Counted from the stretch's first letter, positions 25,930 through 39,700 are shown. The stretch is 64,000 bases of DNA from Climacteris rufus (GCA_013398175.1 VZRZ01005482.1:253108-317107), one strand, 5' to 3'. A program made the numbers and translations. Notes: generated by a model not told the origin, from the sequence alone.

Positions 25930-26350
25930 TTAAACTCAGATTTTAAACACTGCTGTTGAAGTAAAGTAGGATTCCTCCATGTATTCCCTTGTTTGGAATA
26001 AATGGTAGTATGAAATTCAGCCTAATTTCCCCAGAAAGAAAATCAGTTGACCCTCACATTCTTAAAAGCTGAACTAAAAATTTGGAGGCTCACATCAAAG
26101 CTCTGTAAATAAAGTGAGTAACACTTTGGACGCTTCTGGCAGGGAGCGGGGGAGGGGGAAATTCCCTCTATAAAGAACACCCAAGTATTTAAAAAGAAAT
26201 GGTTAGGTTTAAATATCTCACTGTTTTTCTTCTCCGGGACTTCATGCTGAGGATTTTATTTTCCTTTGCAACGCCTGTGCTGCAGAGCCCTTTTTTCAGA
26301 GGTAGGCTGACGTTAGCACACTGGAGCGACGAGCAGGTTCACCAGAGCAA
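25930..26350 (+). promoter_or_regulatory. Promoter-like block: G-rich box, TATAAA, CpG cluster
   Basis: A G-rich element (GGGAGCGGGGGAGGGGGAAA, 26141-26160, SP1/MAZ type) is followed nine bases later by TATAAA at 26169-26174 on the plus strand. At least seven CpGs fall between about 26130 and 26335, more than in most segments of this length here. The arrangement would predict a start near 26200. The only downstream frame close by (26422-26607, 61 codons) looks unremarkable, so any transcript might be noncoding. An enhancer or chance arrangement is also possible. Confidence 0.25.
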
Positions 26351-27104
26351 GTTTATTTGTAGTGTAGCCTGAGCTGTGTTTGAGGGTGCCATTATGATTC
26401 AGAAGGCTCCCCAAGGTTTGAATGCCAATGGCACTTCAAAGGACCAGAGCTGTGAATAAGAAGACATGCTCCCTCACAGGCCCCGGAATGAGGAGTGGGA
26501 GAGAGATGGGTTCAAAGGTAGGAAATGGGGAGCATTTGTCCAAGGGGACTGGTAGTAAAGTAGACACTCCAGGTCTTCATAAAGGTGGTGGAGTCTGGGA
26601 TCTGTAGTCTGTGAGGACTGTACAGACACTACCCATGGCAGCCAAACAGCTTTCCCTGCCTTGTTAGCCTCTTTAACTCTTTGATCCAGCCAGGAATTAA
26701 GGAAAAAAATGCAGTCACTTTTCCCCTATGGAGATTTTTTTTCTCCTTAGAGATATAAATCTATAATTTCTTAGATTTTCTCATGTATCATTTTAGATTT
26801 TAGGATTCATTCCTAAGCTACCCAAAGCTCCTTTTTTTCTTTTGGTCACTCTAAGCAAAATTTAAACTTGGAGTAGTTATTTTTTCTTAATCTTGTAGTT
26901 CATCTAAACTGAGTACCTAGTTTTATTGAGGACAAGACCTGTGGTAGTATTTGGTCTTAACTGCTTGATGCACTATTAAAAATCATGTTAGAGACTAGCA
27001 AAGCTGAGCAAATTGAGGACTTACTAGCATCAGAGATGACTGCTGTTCTAAGAAGATTGTATCCTTAGTAAGTCCAATGGATATGGGAGCAGGCCCATTA
27101 ACTT
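26351..27104. other. Noncoding stretch, nothing recognised
   Basis: Apart from a 61-codon open frame at 26422-26607, of low-complexity Gly/Ser/Lys composition and no known family, I see only AT-rich sequence with T-rich runs around 26730-26890. Confidence 0.5.
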
Positions 27105-27215
27105 TATTTCAGGATAGGAAGCTTGTGAACAAGTGTTAGGTGACTTGACCAAGGTCATTCAAGCAAACAGTGTCAGGAACAGGAAACTGATAGCCAAACA
27201 ACATGCTTTCATGCT
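27105..27215 (+). repeat. MIR-type (CORE) SINE fragment
   Basis: AGGTGACTTGACCAAGGTCA at 27138-27157 matches the conserved core of MIR SINEs (aggtgacttgcccaaggtca), and the downstream AGCAAACAGTGTCAGGAACAG fits the following 'cagcaagtcagtggcaggaac' part. MIRs are old tRNA-derived SINEs mobilised by L2 LINEs; copies survive in mammals, birds and reptiles. This copy is truncated at both ends and lacks the tRNA-like head with its pol III boxes. Confidence 0.7.
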
Positions 27216-29809
27216 GTAGTAATGAGCTGTAGGTAATAGTGTGGCCTTGATGCCTTTTAACTAAATTAGCTCTGCTCAGGCAGCTTGTTTTGATGAGTTT
27301 TCTGTCCATTTTAATTTTTTTCAGCAGGATTTTGCTTCCCCACCTTTCTCTCTGGAGAGTTCTCTCTGTATCAGGACTCATATTGCAAACTTTATGAGGT
27401 AGGAGAAACCAACTGTGTGTCCATATGGCACAAGACATTGGCAAAACTTCTTTTGAATTGGATCCAGAATACTGTAACATCCAGTGATACAACCTCTTCA
27501 GAAATGGTCATGTTTCTTATGAGTGTTTAAAAAGTCCATTGCCTCTTTATCTGGTGGTGATGTAGGTGTGTAAAAGTGGCTGTCTCCTGACTGTGACTCT
27601 GCAGTGCTGGGCACCATCACAGGCTGTTCTGGAGACGCTTTGTGTGACAGGCCCCTGTTACTGAGAGACCATTCTTTCTGTTTATGTTCTGAACTGATTT
27701 TGCATTAACCACAGTAGAAAAGGGGTTAAGGACACCAGTCCAACAGGTACTTACAGGCTGCATCTAGGTCCTTGTTATAATGTCTTGTGAACTCTTCCAA
27801 GGTGGACATGGCTGTGTGCTTTCAGCTGAACCTGAACTGCTGGGGACAGGCTGGGACCCAGTTTGATCTCTGCAGGCTTTTTTCTGCAGCCAGGAATGAT
27901 AACTGGCCACATTAGCTAGCCTGGCTTGAGGTGGGAAAGTATAATTCAGTTTCAGTTAGATAAATGTGTTCTAACTTTAGGTTTTTCTATGCTAGCAGAA
28001 GGCTGCCTAGTGTGTGTATTTCTCTATGTAACTATTTTTGGAACTTTTATTTTTATTCATCCGTATCTAGCCTGAGACATTTTCCCCTTTAAACCTATGA
28101 GCTGCACTCATTCACAAGGAAGTAGTTTTTCTTTCAGCTTAAATGCTGTATTTTATGTTGATATTCCTAATCAGTTTACATTCAAAATTGCTGGAGCATA
28201 CTTGTGCTCTAACCTTTCAGTATGTAATCTGACCTTGTTTGTTTTGGAGGCAATATCTCTGTTAGCCAATGTTTGCTCAGGACTCTGATAATACAGGCAC
28301 TTTGCTAGTGTTAATTATTTGTTTTGCTAGTATTTGGGGTTTTATTACAGCAGACTAAGGCCTGAAGCAGATTACTCCTGGACAGCAGCCTGGGTAATAC
28401 ATAGGCATAGTCACGCTATTGCTTTGGCTCCAGTGATAGATCCTGTGTGAGAATCATTCATAATTTTGGCAGCTCAGGAGCAGTTGCCTGTCCTAGTGGT
28501 GCTCATGCTGCTCAGCAGGGTGCACAAGAGACTGGAAACACAGTCACCACTTGGGGCTTGGACTTGCTCTGTGCTGAAATCTGAAGAGCAGGCAGGGAAG
28601 GCTCTTGTCACACCTCAAATGTAGCAGGGCAAATAAATATCCAGATGACAGAGAAAGAGATCCTGGGGTGGATGAAAGAAAGCTGAGGGTAAAAGCAGTG
28701 ATCACAGCTGTTGCAGAGAGGTTACAGACATGGAGTACAGATTTCCTCACCTTTCCTCTGAGCTCTCAGGGAATTACTAAGAATCACCAAGATGTGAAAG
28801 TGGAGGAGAGTTTGCATCTTTGATACACAGGTAGTTGCTTTTTTCCTCGCTCTGAAGACATCTCCTAAATTTGTGCAGCATTATTCACTTCTTTACAGTG
28901 CAGGTGCAGAGAAGCTCAGAATGCAATGGACACCTGCAACCCATTTGGGGATGCTAAGCCACATGAGTCTGTGTTTTGTCATTTCAGTACTCCATGGCCA
29001 TCCCTGTGCAAGGGCCAAGACCCTTCCAGCATGCCCGAGCATGAAGCAGCAGCCCATGACTCCACAGGCTTCATGCTGCAGCTGCTCTGCTGGTGCTGTA
29101 TTAGTGACTCAGCTGCTGTGCCAGCCTGATGACACAGTATTGCCGTTTTGTGAACTCTGCTGTGCAGAAGGGAGCTTATTAGTTCTTGCAAGTATTTACT
29201 TTTTTTCCCAGACCCATCCCTTGTTTTATAAAGCTATCACATACCATTTGAATACTTACCTCTGTTCTACACTCTTCTTACACTACTTTTCTGATACATT
29301 GCAAAATGGCCTATGTTGAATCCAGGGCAATAATTATTCAATGTCAATCATTATTGTAATTTTTTTGGTTCAATGATATTTTGGTGAGGTCTGACTAAGA
29401 TAAAGGGAATTAGTCTTTTAGGGATAGGCAGTCATTATTTTTCATTATTTACTTTATTCTTGGAATGTTCTCATTGATTTTTCTTTTTTTCAGACCACTT
29501 GCAGTATTAGAATGAGTAAATAGGGTAAGAGTGAAAGCATACTGTTTAGGAGAGCTCAAAGCTGGGAAAGCAAATCAAGTCTGATAAAATTTTTCTTTGT
29601 TAGTGTATTTTCTATGGCATGTTTTTACTGCTCTTAGGTGGTTCAGGTTTCTACTTTGCACTAAATATACCTCTTGTTCACTTACATTATGAGGGTGCAT
29701 TCTAGATTCGCTTGTATTTTCTACAGTGACAAGTGATTTTTTTTTTTTGAGGTCCATGAACATTCTCAACTTGCACCCCCTTGTATAGAAGTCTTAATTC
29801 TTTTTATTA
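27216..29809. other. Noncoding stretch, no gene recognised
   Basis: The open frames, including 28873-29319 plus (148 codons) and overlapping shadows on both strands, resemble no family I know. A T run lies at 29737-29748. I see no RNA gene or recognisable transposon. Confidence 0.55.
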
Positions 29810-30115
29810 AAATGCTCAGCATCTGTTCTCTAGTGGCCGAGTGATATGTTGCACTGCTTTGGATGGATGAGCTTTAATAAACATGATTGTATCTGTCTAT
29901 AATATCTCTTCTGTGAGTAGATGGCTGCATGTGGTTATTTTTCAATACTCAGCCATTACTCTTGACAGCATAACAGAGCATTTTCTGCAGCACTTTCTTA
30001 GGCATTCCATGTGACTGCACAGATTGTATCTCATCAATGACAGGATACAACAAGGAAAACATTCAACACTTCGAGTTTAACCTGTAGCTCCAATGAATTA
30101 GGCTATTAATTTGAA
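29810..30115. promoter_or_regulatory. Candidate conserved noncoding element
   Basis: A repeat-free block without a long frame. It contains CTTTAATAAACATG near 29872, which can be read as a polyadenylation signal, and several AT-rich homeobox-like words. The texture resembles conserved noncoding elements more than the surrounding sequence does. A 3' end of a plus-strand transcript is an alternative because of the AATAAA. Neither can be decided without alignment or RNA data. Confidence 0.2.
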
Positions 30116-33100
30116 AAAATGCCGATGAAAATGGATGTGGGATTTTTCTGTCTGCACAACAGGCCAGAAAGTATTGTGGGGTCAGGATCATGGGACACAG
30201 ACCCTGCCTGTGAACTGAGCAGTTTCCCATTCAAGAGGAGGGGGCACTTTGTGCCATGGGTGTATCTCTCTGTAGTAGTACTTCTGGCACCCAGTGATAG
30301 CAGGGGCCAGGAAATTCCTGTTTAACAGGTCTTTTGCACTGGAAAAGCTTGCTTTGGAAGTTGACTGAAGTACTTATGGACATCTGTCTGTCTGAGCATT
30401 CCTGTAAAGAGAGGTGATTGCCATAGACAGAAGCAGCTGGTCAGTGGATGATTTTCCACATTATATGCAATCTTCATCAAGGAGGAGGAATTCTTATGGA
30501 ATCAGCTAAAACACACATGGCTCATTCTTAAGACAATGCTAAAAGAGAGCAGTCTTCATATATGGTCTTTGGACTTCAGATACTTGATCTCTGTGTATTT
30601 CTGAAATAAGAGTAAGGATGCACTAGAAAAATTAAATTTCCTACCACATATGAGACCAAATTGTGGTATTGACCAACTGATAGGAGCTGGTCCACATGAT
30701 GGAGTCCCTGGGAGCTGAGTGGGACTGCTTGTCAGCTTTATATCCTCTGAGACTGGAGTGGCAGAGAAGGGATATGTGAAACTGCCTGCACTGGAAAGGG
30801 CCTATAGGGTGCCACCTGTATATGTGTCTAAAACAAGCATTCAGCGAAACTCAAAGCTGTTCTGGAGCTGATATTCTGTTTTGGCAGACTGATTTGTTTT
30901 TCCTGGGGGCTAGAGGGGAATTTTCATATTTCACTGTGGTGCAGGTTCCCCTTGCTTTGAAGTAACTGCTGTGTGGGCACCAGCAGAAGAAGGTTCGGGT
31001 GTGTGGTACAAAGGACAACCTCCTCTTCTTCACACCAATTCCACCCAGCTGCTGTGGCTCAGGTGAGCAGCAGGAGTGGACTCAAGCTCTCAGTGTCAGC
31101 CCAGAAGCTGCTGCTGGGTGGGACTGAGAGTGTGAGTGAACAGCAGGCAGACTGTGAGCTTGGAGGAGCTTTTTGGACTGAACATGAAGCTTGAGTGAAT
31201 AGCTCACTGCAGCCTTTTGGTTTGGACATGCTGTTTGTGTAGCCTTATGTCTCAGAGAAACAAGCCCAGCAGAAAATAGGGATTGTGTTCTGGCTTTGTG
31301 AACATCAGATGGGGCAAGACACATTTTGTGCCAGGGACCAAGCAGACACTCCAGCTTTTTGTGCCAGAGATGACTAGAAAGTGCTTTGCCTCAAACCATG
31401 TCAGCAGAAAGGCTGCATGGTGTACACAAGAAGTGTGACTGCCACCCCAAAATTATGGGGAAAGGAGAATACTGCAAATTAATCATTATTCAACATTATC
31501 AAAGGATAATTTTTTAGCTTAGTTATGGCTTTCACATAATTAAATCCCTGTGCATGAAATACCTTTTCTTTTTTCCTCTTAAAGACGCGTGTTCAGCAGA
31601 CACAATTTTTACCAGGACAGTGATTAAAGTGTGAGACCTTCCAAACAAGAACAAGGTGTTCTGTAAGGGCTGGCAAAAAAGGGCAGCTCCTCAAGGTGTA
31701 AGGAGTTCATCTGCTCTAATAGAGGGGGGTAAGTGAGTAAGCATAGAATAGAACATCAGTTTTATAAGGGCTGGTTTGCATTTTATAATTAGGTGACAAA
31801 TAACACAACCATGTGACACACCTGACAGCTGATGAAGTTCAACTGAAGGTCTTGGGTGTTTTGAAAGTTTGCTTTCTTTTTCATTAATTCCATGACAAAT
31901 AGAAGCAAAGTCCTCTTTTAAATGAAGTTAGTAACATTTCATTTGAATAAAATCAGGACTCAGTTCTAGGAGCTGAATATACAATAGAACTAAAAGTAGG
32001 AAGGAGCTCTCTTAAAATACCCGAGTTACTCTTTTTGAGTCTTTTATCTAAAAAATCTCTAATAATTCCTCCACAAGCAACACACCAGTTGATGAGGTAT
32101 TTTTCTTATCATAACCATAGCAAGCTGACAAAAATTTTCTGAACCTTCTATATGGGTTCAATGCCAAGAATAGTAATAGGGAAAAAACCTTGCAGTGTAT
32201 TTATATGTTCACATCATCCATTTGCGTAAATAGTTGTAGGAGCTTCTTTGATTTGTATGGTCAGCAGATGTTGGAGCTTAAAGCACCTGCTAAGAAAAGC
32301 AGATTCTTTACAGCCGTGGCTTAGCCCTGTCTCCATTGGTTTTTATTTTTCCCCTGGCCTCCTTGCTGTGGCCCAGCAGTATCTGTGCTATTAGTTCATC
32401 TGTGCAGGCAGCGTCTGCGGTGGGTCTTGGATGCTCTGTCCTGTGTCTCTGCCAGCCCTGCTTTGATAATGCAGCCAAGCCACTGCTGGTTGAAATGTGA
32501 AAAATGCCAGAAGCTTCTTTCTCTGTGTGTACAAAATCAGCCCAGGAGGCCTGTGACATGAAGAAAGCATAACTCGTTCTACTATGCTGCTTAAAAAAAC
32601 CCAGCAAAACCCAAAATAAACAAAGGAGGCTTGCTAGCAACACCTAGGCAGTACTGCAGCTCAAAGCAGGGGCTTATATTGTGCAAGCTTGATGACTCAC
32701 AAAAAAAAAGTTGTATTAAGACATGACTAAGGAACTAAATTAATGCTAAACAGACAAACTGTTTGCTCCACTGTTTTCCTTGTACCTGTCAGTGTGTCTG
32801 GAAACATCTTGCCTGTTATTTCTAGGAGCTGCCCAGATTTTCAGTCAAGTCACACTGGTTTAGCCCCCATATATTTGGTTACACAGCAGCAAAAACAATC
32901 TAATGTTCATAGCTGCTCTCCTGCCATCATAACCTGTGTTGATCTTGCCTGTGCCATCCATGGCTTTCAAAATAGATGCACAGCAGATGTGGAGCAAGCA
33001 GGCCAGAATTTCAAGTTTGACACTAGGCATCAGTGAGCTGATGGAAAGGCAGATGAGGGAAAATCTGCCTTTAGAAGCCTTTGTCTGTCTTCAGTGTAAC

Positions 33101-34789
33101 TGCTGTACATGAAACTGAGAATGAGTAATGCGTGCCTCATCAAGAGATTGATTCCTCTGTTGTTGGGGAATTCTTAGGAAGCTGACAAGAAAAATAGCCT
33201 GTGATGCTGGAAATAGCTGAAAACTTCAGATATCTGCACCAAGATGCAGGAGGGTGATGTTTTCTTCTTTAAGAGCAAACTATTCTCATTGAGGGGAAAA
33301 GGCAAACTCTAGGCATGACACTCCAGGCAGACAGGCTGTTGGAGCCAGTCCTTACCACTGTGAGGTGAGATTAATTGGTTTGGGTGCATTAGGGTAGCTG
33401 GTAACAGGTGACTCCTGGAAGAACACTTAAATGTTTGCAATGACTCTATTGCAACCCCTTCCTTGGACAACTTCTTTGCAGAAGTGTGTGTTTACCATTC
33501 TTCTTCTTGGAATGAAGAGCTCTACTTCATTGGAGTCCTCAGTTTGTATGAAGTACTATAACTTAAGTGTGTGTGAATGATGTACCTGAAATGTGGAAAT
33601 AAGGCTTGCCTACTGTAAAATAAAAAAGTTCACATCACAGTTCACAAATCCACCACTGATAAGGTTTTTAATTTGGTTATAAATCTCTAAATTATATTTA
33701 GCTCCAAGTTCCTCCTGTTATAAATGTCTGTAATGCTATGAATACTCTGCCAAGCACAGAAGCTGGAGAGTTAAAGGAATACATCATACCAATTAGTTAA
33801 TGATGTACTTTTGTCTGGCCAAGTATTGTTCAAAAAAAAGTTGGAGAGCACTAAAGGAAGTGACATAGTTTGGCATCTTGACCGATACTGTGTGATCCTT
33901 GAACTCATTTAATTGAAGTAGTAACTGATCTTAAATACAGAATTTCTTTCAGCTCAGGGTGACTATTGTAATAGCTGCTGGTAGAGTCAGTCCTCTGCCA
34001 TGGCTGTTCATCACTTGCTTTCAGTTCTCAGCAAGTTTTGGCTTCTGCTTTACCCTGTGCCACTGAAGTTGATGCCTTTGCATTTGCCTTGAGAGATACA
34101 GAATAAATCCCTAGCATGCAAGGTACTCTCTGTAAATGTTAGGAAAGGTAGGACAAGTCTAAGTCACCTCCCCAGGACTGGGACAGGTATCCCTGAAGGA
34201 GCTAACATGGTCCTCCAGCTATTTGTATCAACAAAAGCTGTTTTATCTAGTCTGAAGTCCCTTCCAGCTGATAGTGATTTCTCTTAACCTTCACCTTTAT
34301 CTGTGATGCTTCCCAAATGTTACCTCTCATCTTTTCCAGACAGCCTGCAAGTTAGAACGGAGGGTTGCTGAGGTTTGTTTGTCAGAACATAACCTTGTGG
34401 GTTTTCCTGCTGTCTGACTTGCCAGATAGGGAGGAGTAGTAAAAACAGATGGTGTGTTAGAGGGTGGAAATGAGAGCAGGGCATTTGTATTGTTCAGCAA
34501 AGTGGCATGCTGTCCTGGCAGCAGCCAGCTCTTGGGAAGGTGTTTTTGGCTTTGCTGCATCTCATTCACTAAAGCACTCTCCTTTGAGCAGTGACTGAGC
34601 CTGGTTCTTTGAGCTGAGCATTTAATCTTGTGTTTGGCATGAAATTGTAGCTTTATTCTGAGACACATCAGAGAATAGCCTGATACGTTATAATGGACTC
34701 TCCGGGTGAGTTGGGATGGACTGTCTGCAAGAGAGAGTTCCCAGGGCATTGAATGACTGGAAGGAAAATGGAAGAACAAGTTTGATCTG
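30116..34789. other. Noncoding stretch, no gene recognised
   Basis: It holds the longest open frame of the window, 34327-34779 minus (150 codons), Ser/Thr/Gln-rich with no domain I know. Other frames (32308-32643 minus, 32743-33036 plus) are equally anonymous. The part near 32300-32500 is somewhat richer in GC. No RNA gene or clear transposon was found. Confidence 0.5.
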
Positions 34790-34925
34790 CAGTGTGTAAA
34801 TTAAGTTAGATGAAGCATCATCTTAATCAGATGTGAGCAATCATACTGCTGTAGTTTATTAGTGATAAACTAATATAAGCTATCCATAGCTGATGGAATT
34901 GGCATATCATTCCTCACTGAAGTTG
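34790..34925. promoter_or_regulatory. Small AT-rich conserved-element candidate
   Basis: A short block dense in TAAT/ATTA and GATA-like words (for example TCTTAATCAG near 34820 and AGTGATAAACTAATA near 34860), without a long frame or repeat signature. The motif texture is that of a homeodomain-bound element. This is a weak, appearance-based call. Confidence 0.15.
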
Positions 34926-36354
34926 TTCCTAGTTTAAGGCAGAGGTCTCCAACCCTTGACTGAATGAAAGTCTTGCTGGCACAAAGTGTGAGAGGCTTTC
35001 TAGGGTTGAGGATTCCACACAGAAATAGTTCTGTTTGTGAATGACAAACTCAGCTTGACAAGGCAGCCTAGGGAATGTGGGAAAAGCGGAAATGACTTGG
35101 GTATCAGCATGGCTCAAAACTGGTGTTCCATATCACCAAAAAAAAAAAAAATCCCCTAGCAGTAGAAACAGTAATTACACAGCATTGGCTCAAAGGTGTG
35201 TGAGGAGAAGTCAGTGCATCACATGCTAATCACCACACTGACCTGGAGAAATAGATCCATTGGCTCTGCTGACCGAGGGGACCAATGCACCATGAGCATC
35301 TCCATTGTGAGGTACCTTGCCCAGGGGGGAATTCCTTTCCCTGGCTGAGGACAGGAGATGCAGGTGAGTGAGGGACACAAGGCCCAGTGAAGACCAGGGA
35401 AGACAGCTGGGTTCCCTCTGGGGAGAGACGATTCCACTGACAAGCCCTGTTTTGTTTTGCCCAGATGGCTCCTGGAGCAGAACACAAAAGTAACCAGGGA
35501 AACTTAGTGCAGAGAGGCTCTGGCATCCATCCTGGTGGAGTCTTAGAAATATCTTGCAGCCTCTTTCTGCTCAAAAGGAAGAGAAGACACAGGGCTTGAT
35601 GAATAGAGGATGACTGATCTCTAGAAGAAATTATTAGTTACACTTAAAATTATAAGGTTGGGAATTCAAATCTTTTCCCCTTAAAAAAAATGAGGAGAGG
35701 TGAGGGGTGATCAGACTTGAAACAGTAAGGTGAATTTAATCACATATATACAATACAGCTCTAAGGGACAAAATGCTGAGGAAGAAGGTTTAAGATATTA
35801 TTTAACTTCTTTAATGATCTTGAAAGGTAGTAGGCAGTACATTAATGAACTGATAATAAATTAGGAAGATCTTTGGATAGATAAATGATAAAAAAGGGGC
35901 ATTGATTTCTTAATACAGAAAGAATAGCAAAATGATTTTCAAGCAATTGCCACTGAAGACAGCTGTGAATGCCAGAATCTAATATTAAAGAAGTACTTGT
36001 ATAAAACAGTGTGTGTTCTGGCTGCATGGTGTTTGAAACTGAAAATTTGTGCTTAAGCTTGTTCTTCTACTAAGTAACAAACAGCTCTCCTATGCTTTTT
36101 AAATGTTTAAATGTTGGTAATTTATCCTTGATAACAGGTTTTCCAAAGCTATTTAACTGTGAACCAGCAATACATTGCTAGTACGATATTGTGAGGTTGT
36201 TTCCAAAATGTTCTTGAAATATTAGCCACCCTTTTCCCGTTCTCATCTATACAATCCCCTGCAGCTGGACCATCAAACTAAGGGAAAAATTACCAATGAC
36301 TGTTCAGGATTTTGCCCACTATTTGACTGTAGCTGAAAAATGGAGCAGGACTGC

Positions 36355-36380
36355 ATAACATAACCTATTATAACATAACC
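36355..36380. repeat. Short tandem duplication
   Basis: ATAACATAACC occurs at 36355-36365 and again at 36370-36380 with four bases between, so the unit is about 15 bases. A small local duplication in AT-rich sequence. Confidence 0.8.
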
Positions 36381-36730
36381 CCTCTTTCTCTACACAATAA
36401 CAACAAAAAAGTAAAATGGTAGTGTCTTGAGTTAAATATGGAATTACGAAATATACCTTAAAATTAGGTGGCAGCAGCAAAAACGTCTTGGCCAGGCCAG
36501 TTGGAAGAGCAAGTCCCTGAACTAAGGCAGTTTATCTAAAGTTGAATCACAGGACAGGAACATGAGCATCCCAGTTTCTGAGTGTATGCTGGGCCATAGA
36601 GTGATTACATGGCTTGTTTCAGGCTTGTTTATGGGCAGGGTGTTGTGAAGTGTACCCTTTGCTCAAAGACAAGATGTTTTGATAACAAACTTAGAAAGAA
36701 AGACAGTTGTCTATTGATAATATAAAGAAT

Positions 36731-36742
36731 TATATATATATA
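36731..36742. repeat. (TA)n microsatellite
   Basis: Six uninterrupted TA units followed by a T run. An ordinary short AT microsatellite. Confidence 0.8.
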
Positions 36743-39700
36743 TTTTTAAACTTCTGTGTCAGAATCCTTGCAATTATTTTGGTTAGTGATAGAGCAGTAA
36801 ATATTTGCTGAAGAGCTAGACAAGCTAAAACCACATGATAAAGTGTTTTCTAATTATGTGTTGATGGAAAACTATGACACTTAAGTACTGCAGAAATGGG
36901 GTTGGTCATCATTTGTAATAGGAAATGTAACTAATTTTAAGTTTCTCTATTTAGGTAAGGCCCAAGAAAGCCTTGAAAAGATGTGTTGTGGTTTGGGTTA
37001 GTTGTGGAGGTATCATCCAGTGGCACAAAACAGGGCCTGGAGGGGGTTTTGTGTCAAGAACTCGACTCCCACAAACTGCTCGAAACAGCAGCCCGTAGCT
37101 CATGCTGTGTGTCTTACATGCTTTCCTTCCTCTGTCTTTTACATGTATGGCTGTAATTTGGCATTTATTTACCCATCATGTTCTCTTGAACCTGTTTTAT
37201 ATGAGATGAAAACTATCCAAACACCATAAGCAGGAGGAGGGTCACAGAGAGCTGGGCACTGCGTGGTGCAGGTACTTCTCCCTCACCCTGCAGACTGCAG
37301 TTTTCCACTCACTGACATGCCAGGTACAAATCCAAATTGCTGGCACATCACCCTGGCAAATATTCTGATGTTCTCACTGAAGCATGGGAAAGGGCTCCCA
37401 GGAGAAGCTGTGTTTCTTAGAGGCCTCAGCTGCAGCTGTGGTTTCTGGAGATAACATTTGATTAAATGAAAGTTGCTGCTCAGCACAGCTTGTGGAGCCA
37501 CAGTACCATCCCCTGCTCTTTATGCTCACAGCTCCCCTTGGTTTGGCTGGAGTAAGGAGCCTCTCACAGCAGGATGGTGTTAACTTGTGTGGGAGCAACA
37601 TTTGCCTACCTTGAGCAGCCTGGAGAGGCTCCCTGGTCCTGCCTCGTCCCCTTGGGCTGTTCAGGGGTAGCCTGAGAGTGTTCACTTGTGCCTCCCAGCA
37701 GAGCTTCCTCAACAGTGCCCTGGAAGTGCTTGCTGTTGTGTAGAAATCCCTGTGGTGCTGGTATTAATGACATGTGTAAGGAAGCTCCTCAGGAAACAAA
37801 GCTATTGCTGGTAACAAGGCTTCTTTGGAAGCTACCAAAATACTGGAGTTGTCTCTTGGAGCTGTGCTGGTGGGAGCTCATGGACAGGTGCTGAAAAGCA
37901 TCCTTCCCCTTAACCAAGGACATATTTTTGCTATAGACCACATAAAGCCTTCCTGTTTAATCCTGGAAAAATGCACATGAGTGAAATGAAGGTGACTGGA
38001 TAAGCCTGCTCTCAGTGGGAAGAGGCAGCAAAACCCTGTTCCAGGTGCCAAGTGCTAGGCAGGGGCTTTGAATGAGGTATTCTCCACATCTTTGCTGGGT
38101 ATTCCTGAAATAAAGCAAGGAAAAAAGGTGAGAAACTTCTTGGGTGAAAAATCTTGTTACTGTTTTAGTCTTTTTTACCACTTAAGTATTTCATTTTGGT
38201 ATGTTTGCGTTCTTCAGATTCAGTAACTTCGCTATACGACATTTCTCATTAACTGAAAAAGGGACCATTTTTAAAAAATGGCAGTAAAACTCTGTCCTTT
38301 GTTTTACTGGTGACTCTTAAGTATCAAGAGATATTTTTCTTGCAGTGCAACAAGAAAGACTTTGTATATAGAGTTAAACAATATTATCTGCTGGGATTTT
38401 AGATATAGTTGTATGTGTGTGTAGTCTTGTTGTAAAAGTACATCTGTTTATGAAGACACAAAGCCTTGTAATTTAAACGCCAATTACAAGGTGATAGTGA
38501 TGAGCAAGTGTTCAGAGGGCTGAGCCAGGACTGATAGCTACGGGTTGGTGCCTCTCATCTTCCATACTCATTTCTACTGAGGCAAAACAAGTGCAAAACC
38601 ATGATTCAGCTGGACAGTGGTGTTGAACTAATTTTTCCCAAGCTACCCTGCTGTGAAAGGGGAGTGGTTCTCTCTGCTGCTTGTTAGTTGGTCTCAGGGA
38701 TGTTCTACCAATGAATTACTTTGCAATTCCTTTGAGTTGGAGATTTCTAATTTCGTACCCTGTCCTGTTGGTATCCCTTGGGCATACACACTTACTGATT
38801 AACAACATATATATAATACCTGTAAGGCACAATACATAGCCCTTAGATATTGATACAGGAAGCTGTAAATGTCAAGAGAAAACATGGCTCAAGACTGCAG
38901 TTACCAGGGTCTAATTAGATATCTCTGGCACCCTCACCTACTAGGTCAGGTCTTCAGTGAAAGATTTGGTTCTGAGTGCTACTACATTATGAAACTGTAA
39001 TTTTTTTAATCCAGGCTTAATACTCTTCCTTCTGAATAAGTGGGTTAAATGTGCTGTGTTAATTTGAGAGAGAATGTAGCAATAAGAGGCAATCATGTAC
39101 AATTGGAAAGAAATATTTACGGTCAGTTTAGCAGGATCAGCTATCAGATGACCTCTGACATCCACCATCATCCACTAAAGAGCTAATTAGCTGTAAAAGT
39201 AGATGACAAGTCAATTGCATCAGCACAAAGGACAAATTTGTCTTTTTGGATTTTACTGATAATAAAGTCTGCTAGATAAAGATAGGCAGAGAGCCACCTG
39301 TGTGTGAAAAGCAAACTTTCCTGAAGGAAGGTTAAAAGAAGGTACAGTTGTAAATAGAAGCATAAAGGCGAGGCAAAGGTACAGGAGGAGGGGGTGCTTG
39401 TGGTGAAATGGGTGGAGGGTCTTATATCTACAGTGAGGTAATGAAGCACAGGAGACAATTCAGTCTGTGGAAGCTAGATTTATTTCCATGCTACTTCAGA
39501 TTGTCCTGACTTTTAAGCTGAGCATCCTCACTGCAGCTCTTTGAGGATGACTTTTTTTGGTCAGTCCTCTACCTCTGTTCAGCACATTGCGCTGGTGGCT
39601 TTACCCAGTAACAGCTCAGGGTTGCCCCTTTTCTCTTACTGCTGCTGAACTGTTTGTTGTCATTGTGAACACGGTTCATGGCACAAAGATTGGGTCTACC

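Noticed and set aside
34327..34779. Longest open frame (150 codons, minus)
   Set aside because: No known domain, Ser/Thr/Gln-rich, and no convincing splice borders. A frame of this length is expected by chance somewhere in 64 kb searched in six frames.
34936..34960. CAGAGGTCTCCAACC, similar to the terminal repeat of hAT transposons
   Set aside because: Only about 15 bases agree; no second terminal repeat, target duplication or internal similarity was found.
37000..37230. Possible endogenous retrovirus LTR start (TGTGTTGTGGTTTGGG)
   Set aside because: A short resemblance to LTR starts seen in songbirds, but no paired end, primer binding site or target duplication could be seen.
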